Assembly (NCBI GenBank): GCA_025758065.1
Contig: CP107199.1
Coordinates: 2,763,501-2,827,500 of the forward strand
DNA from: Lachnospiraceae bacterium
Lineage (GTDB): Bacteria > Bacillota > Clostridia > Lachnospirales > Lachnospiraceae
Direction of reading: 5' to 3'
Length of the DNA stretch: 64,000 nucleotides
Both the position numbers and the translations under genes were made by a program. The notes beneath the pieces were generated by a model, which made no database searches, had not been told where the DNA came from, and was given only the letters and a program-made list of their open reading frames with translations. The first letter of the stretch is position 1. Each line of letters starts with the position of its first letter. This document shows, one piece after another, positions 24,557 to 34,023 of the stretch.

Positions 24557-25912
24557 ATGGAAAGAAACCTTACAGAAGGAAGCATATTTAAAAATATTAT
24601 CTATTTTTCCATTCCTTATTTATTGGCGTATTTTCTTCAGACCTTGTATGGAATGGCAGATCTGTTTATCATCGGCCAGTTTGAGGGCGTGGCAAGTACC
24701 ACGGCTGTGTCTGTTGGAAGCCAGGTCATGCACATGCTTACGGTGATGATCGTAGGTCTGGCAATGGGTGCCACTGTAAATATTGGACAGGCCATTGGTG
24801 CTAGGGATAAGAAGCGGGCGGCGGTGGATACGGGAAATACAGCTACTTTATTTATGATGCTTTCTGTTATTTTGACGGTTGTTCTATATTTTTGCGTAAA
24901 TGGCATTGTAGGGATCATGTCTGTACCGGAAGAGGCAGCAGCAGGAACAGCAATGTATTTAAAAATTTGTTTTATGGGAATCCCTTTTATTACAGCTTAT
25001 AACATTATCAGTTCTATCTTCAGGGGAATGGGAGATTCTAAAAGCCCTATGTACTTTATAGCCATTGCCTGTGGTGTAAATATTGTGCTGGATTATATTT
25101 TTATGGGAGTCCTGCATTTGGGACCTTCCGGTGCAGCACTGGGAACTACCTTATCCCAGACAGTGAGTGTGATCGTGGCTCTGACCATGTTTATAAGGGG
25201 AAAAACAGGCATTACCGTAAAGAAAGATGATTTTAAACCCAGAAAAGAAACGATGGGAAGATTGTTAAAGATCGGTTTTCCCATTGCCATGCAGGATGGC
25301 CTGATCCAGGTGGCATTTATCATTATCACTATTATTGCAAACAGAAGAGGCCTGACAGATGCGGCGGCAGTAGGTATTGTGGAAAAGGTGATCAGTTTTT
25401 TGTTTTTAGTGCCTTCATCCATGCTCTCCACCGTATCAGCCTTAGGAGCCCAGAATGTAGGTGCAGGAAAGCCGCAGCAGGCAGTGGCTGCCTTAAAATA
25501 TGCTATCAGCATTGCAGGTGGATTTGGCCTGCTCATAGCTATTATCATCCAGTTTACAGCTGGAAATGTGGAGAACCTGTTTACTAATGACCAGGCTGTG
25601 ATCTGTGCAGGTACTCAGTACCTGAAGGGCTATATTTGGGACTGCATGTTTGCAGGGATCCATTTCAGCTTCAGCGGCTATTTCTGTGCCTGCGGACGGT
25701 CCGGATATTCCTTTATCCACAATATTGTCTCTATTGCCCTGGTGCGTGTTCCTGGCGTGTACCTGACGTCTAAGATATTTCCTGAAACATTATTTCCAAT
25801 GGGACTGGCAACTGCAGGGGGATCTTTAGTGTCTGTTGTGATCTGTGCTGGATTATTTCTGCTGCTGCAAAGACAGAACCCACAGAAAAAAGCATATAGT
25901 GGCAGAGCATGA
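24557..25912 (+). CDS. MATE-family multidrug efflux transporter
   Basis: 451 residues with 12 hydrophobic segments in two similar halves, as in the MATE (DinF/NorM) family of Na+ or H+ antiporters. Recognisable stretches include IIYFSIPYLLAYFLQTLYGM at the start, IGQAIGARDKKRA after the second segment, and GMGDSKSPMYFIAIACGVNI. I start at ATG 24557 (MERNLTEGS) because AGGAGA lies in front; an upstream ATG at 24527 lacks a site. It is monocistronic, with a MerR-like promoter upstream suggesting drug induction. Substrate unknown. Confidence 0.9.
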   Translation: MERNLTEGSIFKNIIYFSIPYLLAYFLQTLYGMADLFIIGQFEGVASTTAVSVGSQVMHMLTVMIVGLAMGATVNIGQAIGARDKKRAAVDTGNTATLFMMLSVILTVVLYFCVNGIVGIMSVPEEAAAGTAMYLKICFMGIPFITAYNIISSIFRGMGDSKSPMYFIAIACGVNIVLDYIFMGVLHLGPSGAALGTTLSQTVSVIVALTMFIRGKTGITVKKDDFKPRKETMGRLLKIGFPIAMQDGLIQVAFIIITIIANRRGLTDAAAVGIVEKVISFLFLVPSSMLSTVSALGAQNVGAGKPQQAVAALKYAISIAGGFGLLIAIIIQFTAGNVENLFTNDQAVICAGTQYLKGYIWDCMFAGIHFSFSGYFCACGRSGYSFIHNIVSIALVRVPGVYLTSKIFPETLFPMGLATAGGSLVSVVICAGLFLLLQRQNPQKKAYSGRA

Positions 25913-25985
25913 AAAATGGAAAAATGGTGTTGCCAAATCATTAAAAAAATGATACCCTTTTAAAAGCTCAACTGAAAACTTGCAG

Positions 25986-26201
25986 CATCTGGAAAAAAGG
26001 CGGTTCAATATAGGGAATACATGATAGAAACCGCCAGGGAAGTGGGGTGAAAATCCCCCGCAGCTGCCTCTACTGTAATTATGTGACTGTCCGGGACAAT
26101 AAGTGCCAGATAGTTATATTGGGGACAAAGGACAAAAAAGTCACTGCGAAAGCGGGAAGGCGTCCGGAGGATGAACCATAAGCCAGGAGACCGGCCAGAT
26201 G
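25986..26201 (+). promoter_or_regulatory. Cobalamin (B12) riboswitch
   Basis: Outer stem CATCTGG (25986) with CCAGATG (26195-26201). Inside are the class hallmarks GGGAAGTGGGGTGAAAATCC, CACTGCGAAAGCGGGAAGGC and the B12 box GCCAGGAGACCGGCC. A following hairpin AATAGTC/GGACTATT (about 26213-26236) is probably the expression platform. It controls the corrinoid transporter genes that begin at 26437; high cobalamin should switch them off. Confidence 0.95.
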
Positions 26202-26436
26202 TCTGACAGAGGAATAGTCTGGGACAGGGACTATTACCTTTCAGTCTGTAAAAACATGTGCATATAGGAAAAATGTATTTAAATTATATGTAAATATGTA
26301 ACTTTGCAGAAGATATGGCTCTGTTATGCAATTTATGATGGAGAGCATATTTATCCTTGTGCGAAAGGCTGTACAAATAGATGAAAACAGCAAAATAGAG
26401 GCACATAGGACAGGCAGACTGAAAGGAGACATAAAG

Positions 26437-27591
26437 ATGAGAAACAGCAAGAGATGGCTGGCAGCGATCTTAGCAGGTGCTATGATCGCAGTAACAGGAT
26501 GCGCAGGAAACACTGCATCTAAACAGGAGACCACAGCAGCGCAAACAACCGCGGCAGAGACAACAGCAGAGGAAACAACTGCTGCAAAGACCACTGCAGA
26601 GGCAAAAGAGGGAGAAACAACCACATTCGTAGATGACCTGGGAAGAGAAGTAGAACTGGAGCTTCCAATCACCCGTGCCTGCGTTGCAAACCGTTATAAT
26701 AACGAGCTAATCCGTGCCGTTGGCGCTGGTGATGCAGTAGTAGGTGTAGATCAGTACACCTCTCAGGATCCGGTATACTGGCCACAGTTTGGTGAAGATG
26801 AAACATTCGGAAAAGATGAGTATGATTACGAGAAGATTGTTGCATTAGATCCTCAGGTGCTGGTAGTTCCAAAGAACGGCAAAGTAGAAGAGTCTGTTGA
26901 TAAATTAGAGTCCTTTGGCATTAAGGTAGTTGTTATTACAGGATGGGATAACTCTGATGTTCCAAAGCAGATCCGTCTTTGCGGCGAACTGTTTGGAAAG
27001 CAGGAGCAGGCAGAAGAACTGGTTGACTTTTATCAGAAACCAGTTGACTATATCAACCAGCAGTTAAAGCAGGTAACAGACCGCAAGAAAGTTTACTGGG
27101 AATATGGCAATGATTACAGCACCTGTATTCCAGGAACTTCTAACGATGGCTGGCACAACATGATCCTTATGGCTGGCGGTATTAATATTTTTGGTGATGC
27201 TTCCTTAGCTGGTAAGGACATTGATCCAGAGCAGATCTTAACAGAAGATCCAGACCTGATCGTAAAGATCTATGCTGGTAAAAATGTAATCGGAAACAGC
27301 GGTGTATTTACAGCACCACCACAGGAAGAATTTGCTGAGAAGGCGGAAGAAATGCTTGAACGTCCAGGCTGGAAGGATTTAAAGGCTGTTAAGGAAGGAA
27401 ACTTCTATATTAATACAGCATTTATGAACGGCGGTCTTGGAAAGATGATCGGAGCTGCTTACATGGCAAAATGGCTGTATCCGGATCTGATGACTGACTT
27501 AGATCCAGATGCTATCTTTACCCAGTGGATGAAGTATCAGGGCTTTGAACCAAACGCACCTCATTATTATCACGTACCTGCACAGGGTTAA
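26437..27591 (+). CDS. btuF: Corrinoid ABC transporter substrate-binding lipoprotein
   Basis: 384 residues: lipobox AVTGCAG with Cys22, a Thr/Ala-rich linker, then a periplasmic-binding fold of the BtuF/FepB type with VDDLGREVELELPITRACVA at its start and a helical backbone seen in KIVALDPQVLVVPKNG. It would capture cobalamin or another corrinoid outside the membrane. Start at ATG 26437 behind AAAGGAGA; an in-frame ATG at 26326 is upstream of this and lies in the riboswitch platform region. The cobalamin riboswitch upstream strongly supports corrinoid over siderophore. The stop overlaps the permease start by one base. Confidence 0.85.
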   Translation: MRNSKRWLAAILAGAMIAVTGCAGNTASKQETTAAQTTAAETTAEETTAAKTTAEAKEGETTTFVDDLGREVELELPITRACVANRYNNELIRAVGAGDAVVGVDQYTSQDPVYWPQFGEDETFGKDEYDYEKIVALDPQVLVVPKNGKVEESVDKLESFGIKVVVITGWDNSDVPKQIRLCGELFGKQEQAEELVDFYQKPVDYINQQLKQVTDRKKVYWEYGNDYSTCIPGTSNDGWHNMILMAGGINIFGDASLAGKDIDPEQILTEDPDLIVKIYAGKNVIGNSGVFTAPPQEEFAEKAEEMLERPGWKDLKAVKEGNFYINTAFMNGGLGKMIGAAYMAKWLYPDLMTDLDPDAIFTQWMKYQGFEPNAPHYYHVPAQG

Positions 27592-28685
27592 TGCACATGA
27601 GGGCGGATAATAACCAGGAAAAGAGAGATTTAGCAGGCGATTATCTGCGAAGAGCCAGGAGAAAGAACATTCTTCTGGCTGTTCTTTTATTAGCGCTGCT
27701 GGTGATGGCTGTATGGGCTGCCTGCCTGGGGGTGGCAAAGCTGACACCAGACCGTATAATCGTAACATGGCTTCCTTCTTTTACGGGAATGTTTAAAGGA
27801 GTGATGCCCTTAGATGCAAAAGAGCAGAACGTACTTCTTATGCTGCGTTTTCCAAGAATCGCGGCAGCTGTGATCGCAGGAGCCGGACTGGGGATTGCAG
27901 GAGCTGGTATGCAGGCTATTACAGGAAACCCTATGGCCAGTCCTTTTACAACAGGTCTTTCCAGTGCAGCAGCGTTTGGAGCGGCACTTATGATCCTGTT
28001 TGGCGGCTTTCCATTGTGGATGCAAAAGGGAGCTACTGTAGCGGCTGCTTTTGCCATGTCTGTGATCTGTGCCATTGTTGTTTATACAGTGGCGAGCTAC
28101 AAACAGCTCCGTCCGGAAGCATTGGTACTGACAGGCATTGCTTTAAATTATCTGTTTAATGCCTTAAACTCCACTATGCAGTTTGTGGCAAATGAGCAGC
28201 AGCTTCCTGCTATTGTACACTGGTCCTTTGGAAGCCTTACAGCTGTAACATGGTCTGATATTGCCATTATGCTTTTCTTCTTTGCAGCAGCTTTTCCTGT
28301 ATTTATGAGTCAGGCGTGGGCATTTAACCTGTTGGATGATGGGGGAGATGAAACTGCAAGAGCTTTAGGGGTTAATGTTAAACGCACCAGACTGCTTTGC
28401 GGTGGTGCAGTAACTTTACTTACAGCATCGGTAGTCAGTTTTACCGGCATTATTGGTTTTGTTGGTCTGGTAGCACCTCACATGGCACGTATGCTCATTG
28501 GAGGTGATTATCGTCATCTTCTTCCTTATTCTGCAGTAACAGGGGCATTTTTAGTACTGGCGGCAGATACACTGGGAAGAAACGCCTTTTCACCTACTAC
28601 AGTGCCTGTGGGTATCGTTGTTTCCTATGTAGGTGTTCCATTATTTTTGTATCTTATCCTTCGTGAAAGGAGGAAGAGTTTGTGA
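27591..28685 (+). CDS. btuC: Corrinoid ABC transporter permease (FecCD family)
   Basis: 364 residues with about ten membrane segments and the FecCD-family signatures LRFPRIAAAVIAGAGLGIAG, GNPMASPFTTGLSSAAAFGA and FIGFVGLVAPHMARMLIGGD (here IIGFVGLVAPHMARM). It forms the homodimeric channel of a BtuCD-type importer. The ATG lies within the stop of the binding-protein gene and the 3' end overlaps the ATPase start, so the three are strictly coupled. Confidence 0.88.
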   Translation: MHMRADNNQEKRDLAGDYLRRARRKNILLAVLLLALLVMAVWAACLGVAKLTPDRIIVTWLPSFTGMFKGVMPLDAKEQNVLLMLRFPRIAAAVIAGAGLGIAGAGMQAITGNPMASPFTTGLSSAAAFGAALMILFGGFPLWMQKGATVAAAFAMSVICAIVVYTVASYKQLRPEALVLTGIALNYLFNALNSTMQFVANEQQLPAIVHWSFGSLTAVTWSDIAIMLFFFAAAFPVFMSQAWAFNLLDDGGDETARALGVNVKRTRLLCGGAVTLLTASVVSFTGIIGFVGLVAPHMARMLIGGDYRHLLPYSAVTGAFLVLAADTLGRNAFSPTTVPVGIVVSYVGVPLFLYLILRERRKSL

Positions 28686-29584
28686 TGGAAGATAGAAGGG
28701 AAGCTGGATATGTGATCACAAATGGAAATCCCACTGGAACTGAAAGAAAAACTGAAAGCAAAACTGAAAATAAAATGGGAAATGTCAATGGATCAGGAAT
28801 TGTAATGGGAACACCGGCAGATCTGGAAGTTTCCGGTATAAAATTCCATTACGGTAAAAGAGAAATCTTAAAAGGAACCGGTTTCCAGGCCAGACGTGGG
28901 GAAGTATGTCTGTTGTTAGGCGCCAATGGAGCAGGAAAGACCACCTTATTAAAATGCATCAACGGTCTTTTAAAAGCTTCTGACGGAACTGTAAAATGGC
29001 TGGGAAAAGACACAGCGCCTCTTTCTCTCAGAGAAAAAGCAAGGATCTTCGGATATGTTCCCCAGAACACACAGGCTGGCTTAAGCCTTACAGTTATGGA
29101 AACGGTTATTTCCGGCCGTCTTCCGTTTTCAAGGGGAAAAACAGGAAAAGAGGATGTGGAAAAAAGTGCCCAGGTGCTAGAGCAGTTTGGTCTGTCTGAC
29201 TATGCTTTCAGGCAGATGGGACAGCTAAGCGGCGGCGAACGCCAGAGAATCCTCATCGCCAGGGCACTGGCAGGAGATCCCCAGGTACTTCTTTTAGACG
29301 AACCTACCAGCAGCCTGGATCTTCGCTATCAGTACGAGGTCATGGAATTTCTGGTAAAAGTAAGCCGGGAAAAGAACCTGGCAGTAGTAGCGGTGATCCA
29401 TGATTTAAACCTGGCTCTTGATTTTGCGGACCGGGTGGCATTATTACACGATGGCCACGTACTGGCAGAAGGAGCAACAAAAGAAGTGATCACACCGGAC
29501 CGGATCGAAAAAGCCTATGGGATACGGGCTGCGATCCATAACTTAGAAGACCGGTGGATCGTATTGCCGGAAAAATCGTCATAA
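28685..29584 (+). CDS. btuD: Corrinoid ABC transporter ATPase
   Basis: 299 residues. Walker A GANGAGKTTLLK (about residues 79-90), signature LSGGERQRILIARAL and Walker B VLLLDEPTSSLD, with the H-loop in AVIHDLNLAL; this is the FecE/BtuD type. A low-complexity N-terminal extension of about 35 residues (NPTGTERKTESKTENKMGN) precedes the domain and is unusual. AGGAGG lies ahead; a GTG at 28682 is an equally placed alternative start. Last gene of the riboswitch-controlled operon. Confidence 0.87.
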   Translation: MEDRREAGYVITNGNPTGTERKTESKTENKMGNVNGSGIVMGTPADLEVSGIKFHYGKREILKGTGFQARRGEVCLLLGANGAGKTTLLKCINGLLKASDGTVKWLGKDTAPLSLREKARIFGYVPQNTQAGLSLTVMETVISGRLPFSRGKTGKEDVEKSAQVLEQFGLSDYAFRQMGQLSGGERQRILIARALAGDPQVLLLDEPTSSLDLRYQYEVMEFLVKVSREKNLAVVAVIHDLNLALDFADRVALLHDGHVLAEGATKEVITPDRIEKAYGIRAAIHNLEDRWIVLPEKSS

Positions 29585-29629
29585 TAGTATAGAATATTGC
29601 GATATTTTATAATATTCAGAAAATTGTTG

Positions 29630-29658
29630 TTGAAAAAAATTCTAAGTTAGTGTAGTAT
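29630..29658 (+). promoter_or_regulatory. Promoter of the thi operon leader
   Basis: TTGAAA (29630-29635), 17-base spacer, TAGTAT (29653-29658); start expected near 29665. Confidence 0.65.
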
Positions 29659-29664
29659 TAAGAA

Positions 29665-29822
29665 AGCGGGCAATGGTCTCAGGATCATTCCTGTTTTGTG
29701 AATTGGGGGCACCACTTTTCACAAAATCAAAAGGCGCCGGAACATATTTTACGTGTATCCCGGCGATGAATCGAAGAATGTACAGAACGCTTGTGGATAT
29801 AACATCCGCAGGCGTTTTTTTA
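29665..29822 (+). ncRNA. Structured thiS leader RNA with intrinsic terminator, not TPP
   Basis: Between the promoter and the thiS start lie hairpins CAGGA/TCCTG (about 29679-29692), TTTTGTGAA/TTCACAAAA (about 29694-29727) and CGCCGG/CCGGCG (about 29733-29764). Then comes a terminator AACGCTTGTGGAT/ATCCGCAGGCGTT with a T7 run (29786-29822), about 100 bases before the gene. This is the layout of a riboswitch or attenuator. The TPP-riboswitch signatures (CTGAGA and the ACCTGATCTGGATAATGCC region) are absent. From memory a 'thiS motif' RNA has been reported at such positions; I have not matched it. Confidence 0.6.
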
Positions 29823-29924
29823 TGGGCAACAGTGGGAGAGTGTTTCTCATGGCGGCTCAAAAACAGCTTAAAAACGTCTGCACAGACAATAAAGAGGACA
29901 TCATGTCAGAAAGGAGGCCCTATT

Positions 29925-30119
29925 TTGGTAACGGTCAACGGAGAAGAAAAAAATGCAGCTGGAAAAATAATATATGCATACCTTCTGGAAGAAGGATATG
30001 ATACAAGCCGCGTGGTAGTGGAACAGAATTTAACGATCATTCCTCAGGATCAGCTTGAAAATACGATGATCAAAGAAGGCGACCAGCTTGAAATACTTTG
30101 TTTTGTAGGAGGAGGCTGA
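29925..30119 (+). CDS. thiS: Sulfur carrier protein ThiS
   Basis: 64 residues, normal for ThiS, a ubiquitin-like carrier whose C-terminal Gly-Gly is thiocarboxylated to deliver sulfur to thiazole synthase. It starts VTVNGEEKNA and ends LEILCFVGGG, with the tail required for adenylation by ThiF. I choose TTG 29925, seven bases after AAGGAGG; the open frame extends upstream into the leader RNA but that part is not coding-like. First gene of thiSFGH. The operon holds only the thiazole branch; no pyrimidine (thiC) gene is in view. Confidence 0.9.
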   Translation: MVTVNGEEKNAAGKIIYAYLLEEGYDTSRVVVEQNLTIIPQDQLENTMIKEGDQLEILCFVGGG

Positions 30120-30121
30120 AA

Positions 30122-30775
30122 ATGACAGACATACAGGAAAAAATGCAGGCCCTGATCAGGAGAGAAGAACTGGACCGGGCCTTTGATGCAAGATTTCCAC
30201 GGGAAATGAAAGAAAAGTTCTCAAAAGCCCGTGTGGCAGTAGCCGGTCTTGGAGGCCTTGGGTCTAATATAGCGGTAATGCTTGCAAGGAGCGGGGTGGG
30301 ACACCTGCTTTTAGTAGATTTTGATACAGTGGATGTGACCAATTTGAACCGGCAGATGTATATGATCCCACATCTGGGAAGACCAAAGGCAGAGGCATTG
30401 CCGGATATACTTTGCCAGATCAATCCTTATCTGGAATATACGTCCATTTGCATAAAAGTCACACCGGATAATGTAAAAGAATTATTCATGGCGTATCCTA
30501 TTGTCTGTGAAGCATTTGACAAACCTGATCAGAAGGCCATGCTGGTAAGAGAGGTTTTAGGACAGTGCCCGGAAACCACCGTAGTATCCGGAAATGGAAT
30601 GGCTGGTTTCGGTGATACAAACGATATACAGACCAGACAGATGATGAGACGCCTTTATGTGTGTGGAGACCAGAAAACCGATGTAGGAAACGGGATCGGT
30701 CTTATGGCTCCAAGAGTGGCAGCCTGTGCCGCACACCAGGCAAATAAGGTATTGCAGCTGATCTTGCAGTCATAA
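30122..30775 (+). CDS. thiF: ThiS adenylyltransferase ThiF
   Basis: 217 residues of the E1-like MoeB/ThiF fold: nucleotide site VAVAGLGGLGSNIAVMLARS, then LLLVDFDTVDVTNLNRQMY with the conserved aspartate, and a DKPDQKAM segment. It activates the ThiS C-terminus. It is shorter than MoeB and shows no CxxC zinc pairs, as in many anaerobe ThiF proteins. GGAGGAGG lies ahead of ATG 30122, two bases after thiS. Confidence 0.9.
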   Translation: MTDIQEKMQALIRREELDRAFDARFPREMKEKFSKARVAVAGLGGLGSNIAVMLARSGVGHLLLVDFDTVDVTNLNRQMYMIPHLGRPKAEALPDILCQINPYLEYTSICIKVTPDNVKELFMAYPIVCEAFDKPDQKAMLVREVLGQCPETTVVSGNGMAGFGDTNDIQTRQMMRRLYVCGDQKTDVGNGIGLMAPRVAACAAHQANKVLQLILQS

Positions 30776-30862
30776 AAAAGAAGTCTGCACACAGAAGATA
30801 AGCAGAAAATAAACAGAAAAATACATAAATATATGCATATGTAAAAAAGAGAGGAAAACAAC

Positions 30863-31627
30863 ATGGAAGATAAACTGGTTCTTGGGGGAAAAGAATTTAA
30901 CAGCCGTTTTATTTTAGGCTCCGGTAAATACAACATTAATCTGATCAAGGCTGCAGTAGAACAGGGCGGTGCAGAAATCATTACCCTGGCTTTAAGACGG
31001 GCAAATACCCAGGAAAAGGAAAACATTTTAGATCATATCCCGGAAGGAGTCACACTGCTTCCCAATACTTCCGGTGCCAGAAATGCAGAAGAAGCTGTAC
31101 GCATAGCCAGACTGAGCCGTGCCATGGGCTGCGGGGATTTTGTAAAAGTTGAGATCATGCGGGATACAAAATACCTGTTCCCGGATAATTATGAAACTGT
31201 AAAAGCGACAGAGATCCTTGCAAAAGAGGGTTTTATTGTTCTGCCATATATGAACCCGGACTTAAATGTGGCAAGAGATCTGCAAAGTGCAGGTGCAGCA
31301 GCAGTTATGCCCCTGGCAGCCCCTATCGGAAGTAACAAGGGACTGGCAACCAAAGCCATGATCCAGGTGCTGATCGATGAGATCGACCTGCCTATCATCG
31401 TAGACGCAGGTATCGGCAAACCTTCCCAGGCCTGTGAGGCAATGGAAATGGGTGCTGCGGCAGTTATGGCAAATACTGCTATTGCAACAGCCGGGGATGT
31501 GCCTGCCATGGCAAATGCTTTTAAGCTGGCTATTGAAGCAGGAAGAAAAGCTTACCTTACAGGAATGGGAAGAGTCCTGGCAAGAGGCGGCAGTGCATCT
31601 GATCCGCTTACAGGATTTTTACGTTAG
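30863..31627 (+). CDS. thiG: Thiazole synthase ThiG
   Basis: 254 residues, normal length. A TIM-barrel enzyme that joins deoxyxylulose phosphate, dehydroglycine and ThiS thiocarboxylate to make the thiazole of thiamine. Seen are LGSGKYN near the start, the Schiff-base lysine region VKVEIMRDTKYLFPDN, and the phosphate site PIIVDAGIGKPSQACEAMEM with GAAAVMANTAIA. AGAGAGGAAAAC precedes ATG 30863. Downstream of thiF with an 87-base gap, which has no clear promoter. Confidence 0.95.
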   Translation: MEDKLVLGGKEFNSRFILGSGKYNINLIKAAVEQGGAEIITLALRRANTQEKENILDHIPEGVTLLPNTSGARNAEEAVRIARLSRAMGCGDFVKVEIMRDTKYLFPDNYETVKATEILAKEGFIVLPYMNPDLNVARDLQSAGAAAVMPLAAPIGSNKGLATKAMIQVLIDEIDLPIIVDAGIGKPSQACEAMEMGAAAVMANTAIATAGDVPAMANAFKLAIEAGRKAYLTGMGRVLARGGSASDPLTGFLR

Positions 31628-31639
31628 GAGGCGGCAGAC

Positions 31640-32899
31640 ATGAACGAAGAAAACCAGGTTTATTTTGTGGACAGTGACAAGCTGCCGGAAGAAGCATTAA
31701 AACGGAAACATCGCTTGGAGCAGGATCCTACGTTCCGCACAAACCATATGGAATATATGGAAGGAATGGAAGTGATCCAGTCTGACATCAAGGATAAAGT
31801 GGAAGCGGCCATGAAAGCTTTTGATTATGATGCCTATACAGCATCAGATGTAGAGCGGGCGCTGTCCCATGAAACATGTTCCATTGAAGATTTTAAGGCA
31901 CTTTTATCCCCGGCAGCAGCACCTTATCTGGAAGCCATGGCAAGAAAGGCAGAGGAGATCACGAAAAACCATTTTGGGAATACTGTATATATTTTTACTC
32001 CTATTTACATTGCCAATTACTGCCAGAATTACTGTATTTACTGCGGTTTTAACTGCTATAATAACATCCGCAGAAAGAAGCTGACCACTGAAGAAATCGA
32101 GCATGAGATGCAGGTGATCGCAAAGACCGGTATGGAAGAGATACTGATCCTCACAGGAGAAAGCCGGGCTTATTCTGATGTAAAATATATTGGAGAAGCA
32201 GTAAAGATCGCCAGAAAATATTTCCGCAATATCGGTATTGAGATCTATCCTGTGAATGTGGATGAATATAAATATCTCCATGAATGTGGTGTGGATTATG
32301 TGACTGTATTCCAGGAGACTTATAATACAGATAAGTATGAAACACTGCATCTTATGGGACATAAACGTGTGTGGCCATACCGTTTTGATGCCCAGGAGCG
32401 GGCTCTTATGGGCGGCATGAGAGGCGCAGGTTTTTCTGCACTGTTAGGTCTGGATGATTTCAGGAAGGATGCTTTGGCAACGGCTCTTCACGTGTATTAT
32501 ATTAACCGGAAATACCCTTACGCTGAGTTGTCCTTAAGCTGCCCAAGACTGCGTCCGATCGTTAATAATGACAAGATCAACCCAAGAGATGTAGGGGAAA
32601 AAGAGCTTTGCCAGGTTCTCTGCGCATACCGTATTTTCCTGCCATTTGCAGGCATCACTGTTTCCAGCCGGGAGAGCGCTGCTTTCAGAAATGGTATTAC
32701 CAAGATCTGTGCAACAAAGGTATCTGCCGGTGTATCTACAGGCATTGGAGATCATGAGGAGAAATACGAGGGTAAGGAAGATGCAGACGTAGGAGATGAG
32801 CAGTTTGAGATCAACGACGGCCGCTCCTTTGCCAGCATGTATGAAGATATGGAAAAAGGCGGTCTGCAGCCGGTGTTAAATGATTATATTTATGTATAA
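31640..32899 (+). CDS. thiH: 2-iminoacetate synthase ThiH (radical SAM)
   Basis: 419 residues. ThiH cleaves tyrosine to dehydroglycine for thiazole synthesis and is the oxygen-sensitive alternative to ThiO, fitting an anaerobe. The radical-SAM cluster is in NYCQNYCIYCGFNCYN (CxxxCxxC), the AdoMet site follows (LILTGESRAYSD), and the late motif CPRLRPIVNNDKINPRDVGE is intact. AGGAGG precedes ATG 31640, 12 bases after thiG. Completes the thiazole operon. Confidence 0.94.
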   Translation: MNEENQVYFVDSDKLPEEALKRKHRLEQDPTFRTNHMEYMEGMEVIQSDIKDKVEAAMKAFDYDAYTASDVERALSHETCSIEDFKALLSPAAAPYLEAMARKAEEITKNHFGNTVYIFTPIYIANYCQNYCIYCGFNCYNNIRRKKLTTEEIEHEMQVIAKTGMEEILILTGESRAYSDVKYIGEAVKIARKYFRNIGIEIYPVNVDEYKYLHECGVDYVTVFQETYNTDKYETLHLMGHKRVWPYRFDAQERALMGGMRGAGFSALLGLDDFRKDALATALHVYYINRKYPYAELSLSCPRLRPIVNNDKINPRDVGEKELCQVLCAYRIFLPFAGITVSSRESAAFRNGITKICATKVSAGVSTGIGDHEEKYEGKEDADVGDEQFEINDGRSFASMYEDMEKGGLQPVLNDYIYV

Positions 32900-32998
32900 T
32901 TGTAAAGACTGTGACTGAAATTGTAATAGAAAAGTAATAAGGAGGTGTGCTATACTGAAATCAGGTTGAAATACATCTGGATGTAAAGGAGGAGTTCC

Positions 32999-34018
32999 AT
33001 GAAGAAAACGGGAAAGCTTTTGGCAGCTCTTATTACGGCGCTTAGTCTTGCAATGCCTGTAAATGTATGGGCGGATACAAAGATCAGCAGTATTTCACTG
33101 AAGATCGATTCTTCTATTGAGGCAGGTGACAGCAGCAATGATGTGGAAGTGACTACTTCCTCAAGATATTGCAGTGTGGACGATGTAGAGGTTACAAATG
33201 AGCCATCTGACGAGTGGAAGAATGGCGCAAGACCAAAGATCAAAGTTACATTATCTTCAGACAGGGATGCTTATTTTGGTACAGGTATCAACAAGAGTGA
33301 TATTTCAGTCAGCGGAAATGATGCCAATGTGACATCAGTCAGCCGATCTGGTAAATATGAGCTGACAGTCAGCCTTACACTGGAAAAGCTGGAACGTGAC
33401 TCCGATGATTATGAGCTGGATGTAACAGAACTGAACTGGGATGATTATGACGGCACCGCCAGCTGGGAAGAGCCGGAAGATGCAAAGCGCTATGAGGTAC
33501 GTCTCTACAGGGATGGCAGCAGCATTTCTTCTGCCATCTCCACCACAGATACCAGTTATAACTTTGCCAGCTATTTTACAAGAAGCGGCGATTACACCTT
33601 TAAGGTGCGTGCTATTTACAATTCTTCCAATAAAGGTGACTGGGAAGAGTCTGATGAATTAAGCGTTTCTTCCAGCGAGGCAAGAGATATCCGTGACAAT
33701 GGAAGATCCTCCGGAAATACACCATCCAATTCCGTAAACAATGATGGAGGCCCTGGAGATACAAACAGCAGCCAGGGCGCATGGCTTAAAAATGATGTGG
33801 GCTGGTGGTACTGCAACGCAGACCGCAGTTATCCGGTGAACCAGTGGCAGTACATCAACAATTACTGGTATTTCTTCAATGCATCCGGCTATATGGTAAC
33901 CGGCTGGGTACAGTGGAACAACGTATGGTATTACTGCTGTGACAGCGGTGAGATGCTTACCAATACCCGCACACCAGATGGTTATTATGTAGATGGGAAC
34001 GGGGCATGGATCCAGTAA
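32999..34018 (+). CDS. Secreted protein with Fn3-like domain and wall-binding repeats
   Basis: 339 residues. Signal peptide to about VNVWA (residue 25), an N-terminal beta-rich region with many Ser and Asp, a fibronectin-III-like segment at about 140-220 (ASWEEPEDAKRYEVRLYRDG, YTFKVRAIYNSSN), a Ser/Asn/Gly linker, then choline-binding-like repeats (WWYCNADRSYPVNQWQYING-like and YWYFFNASGYMVTGWVQWNN) that should attach it to the wall. AAAGGAGG precedes the ATG; an extended minus-10 TGTGCTATACT lies at about 32945. The repeats resemble those of the transglutaminase-like gene at 6367. Single gene, convergent with the LacI regulator. Function unknown. Confidence 0.75.
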   Translation: MKKTGKLLAALITALSLAMPVNVWADTKISSISLKIDSSIEAGDSSNDVEVTTSSRYCSVDDVEVTNEPSDEWKNGARPKIKVTLSSDRDAYFGTGINKSDISVSGNDANVTSVSRSGKYELTVSLTLEKLERDSDDYELDVTELNWDDYDGTASWEEPEDAKRYEVRLYRDGSSISSAISTTDTSYNFASYFTRSGDYTFKVRAIYNSSNKGDWEESDELSVSSSEARDIRDNGRSSGNTPSNSVNNDGGPGDTNSSQGAWLKNDVGWWYCNADRSYPVNQWQYINNYWYFFNASGYMVTGWVQWNNVWYYCCDSGEMLTNTRTPDGYYVDGNGAWIQ

Positions 34019-34023
34019 AAAAT

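Noticed and set aside
29640..29924. TPP riboswitch upstream of thiS
   Set aside because: None of the TPP consensus elements was found in the leader; another class must be considered.
29673..29924. Long N-terminal extension of ThiS
   Set aside because: The upstream codons run through hairpins and a terminator and do not look like protein; TTG 29925 has the ribosome site.
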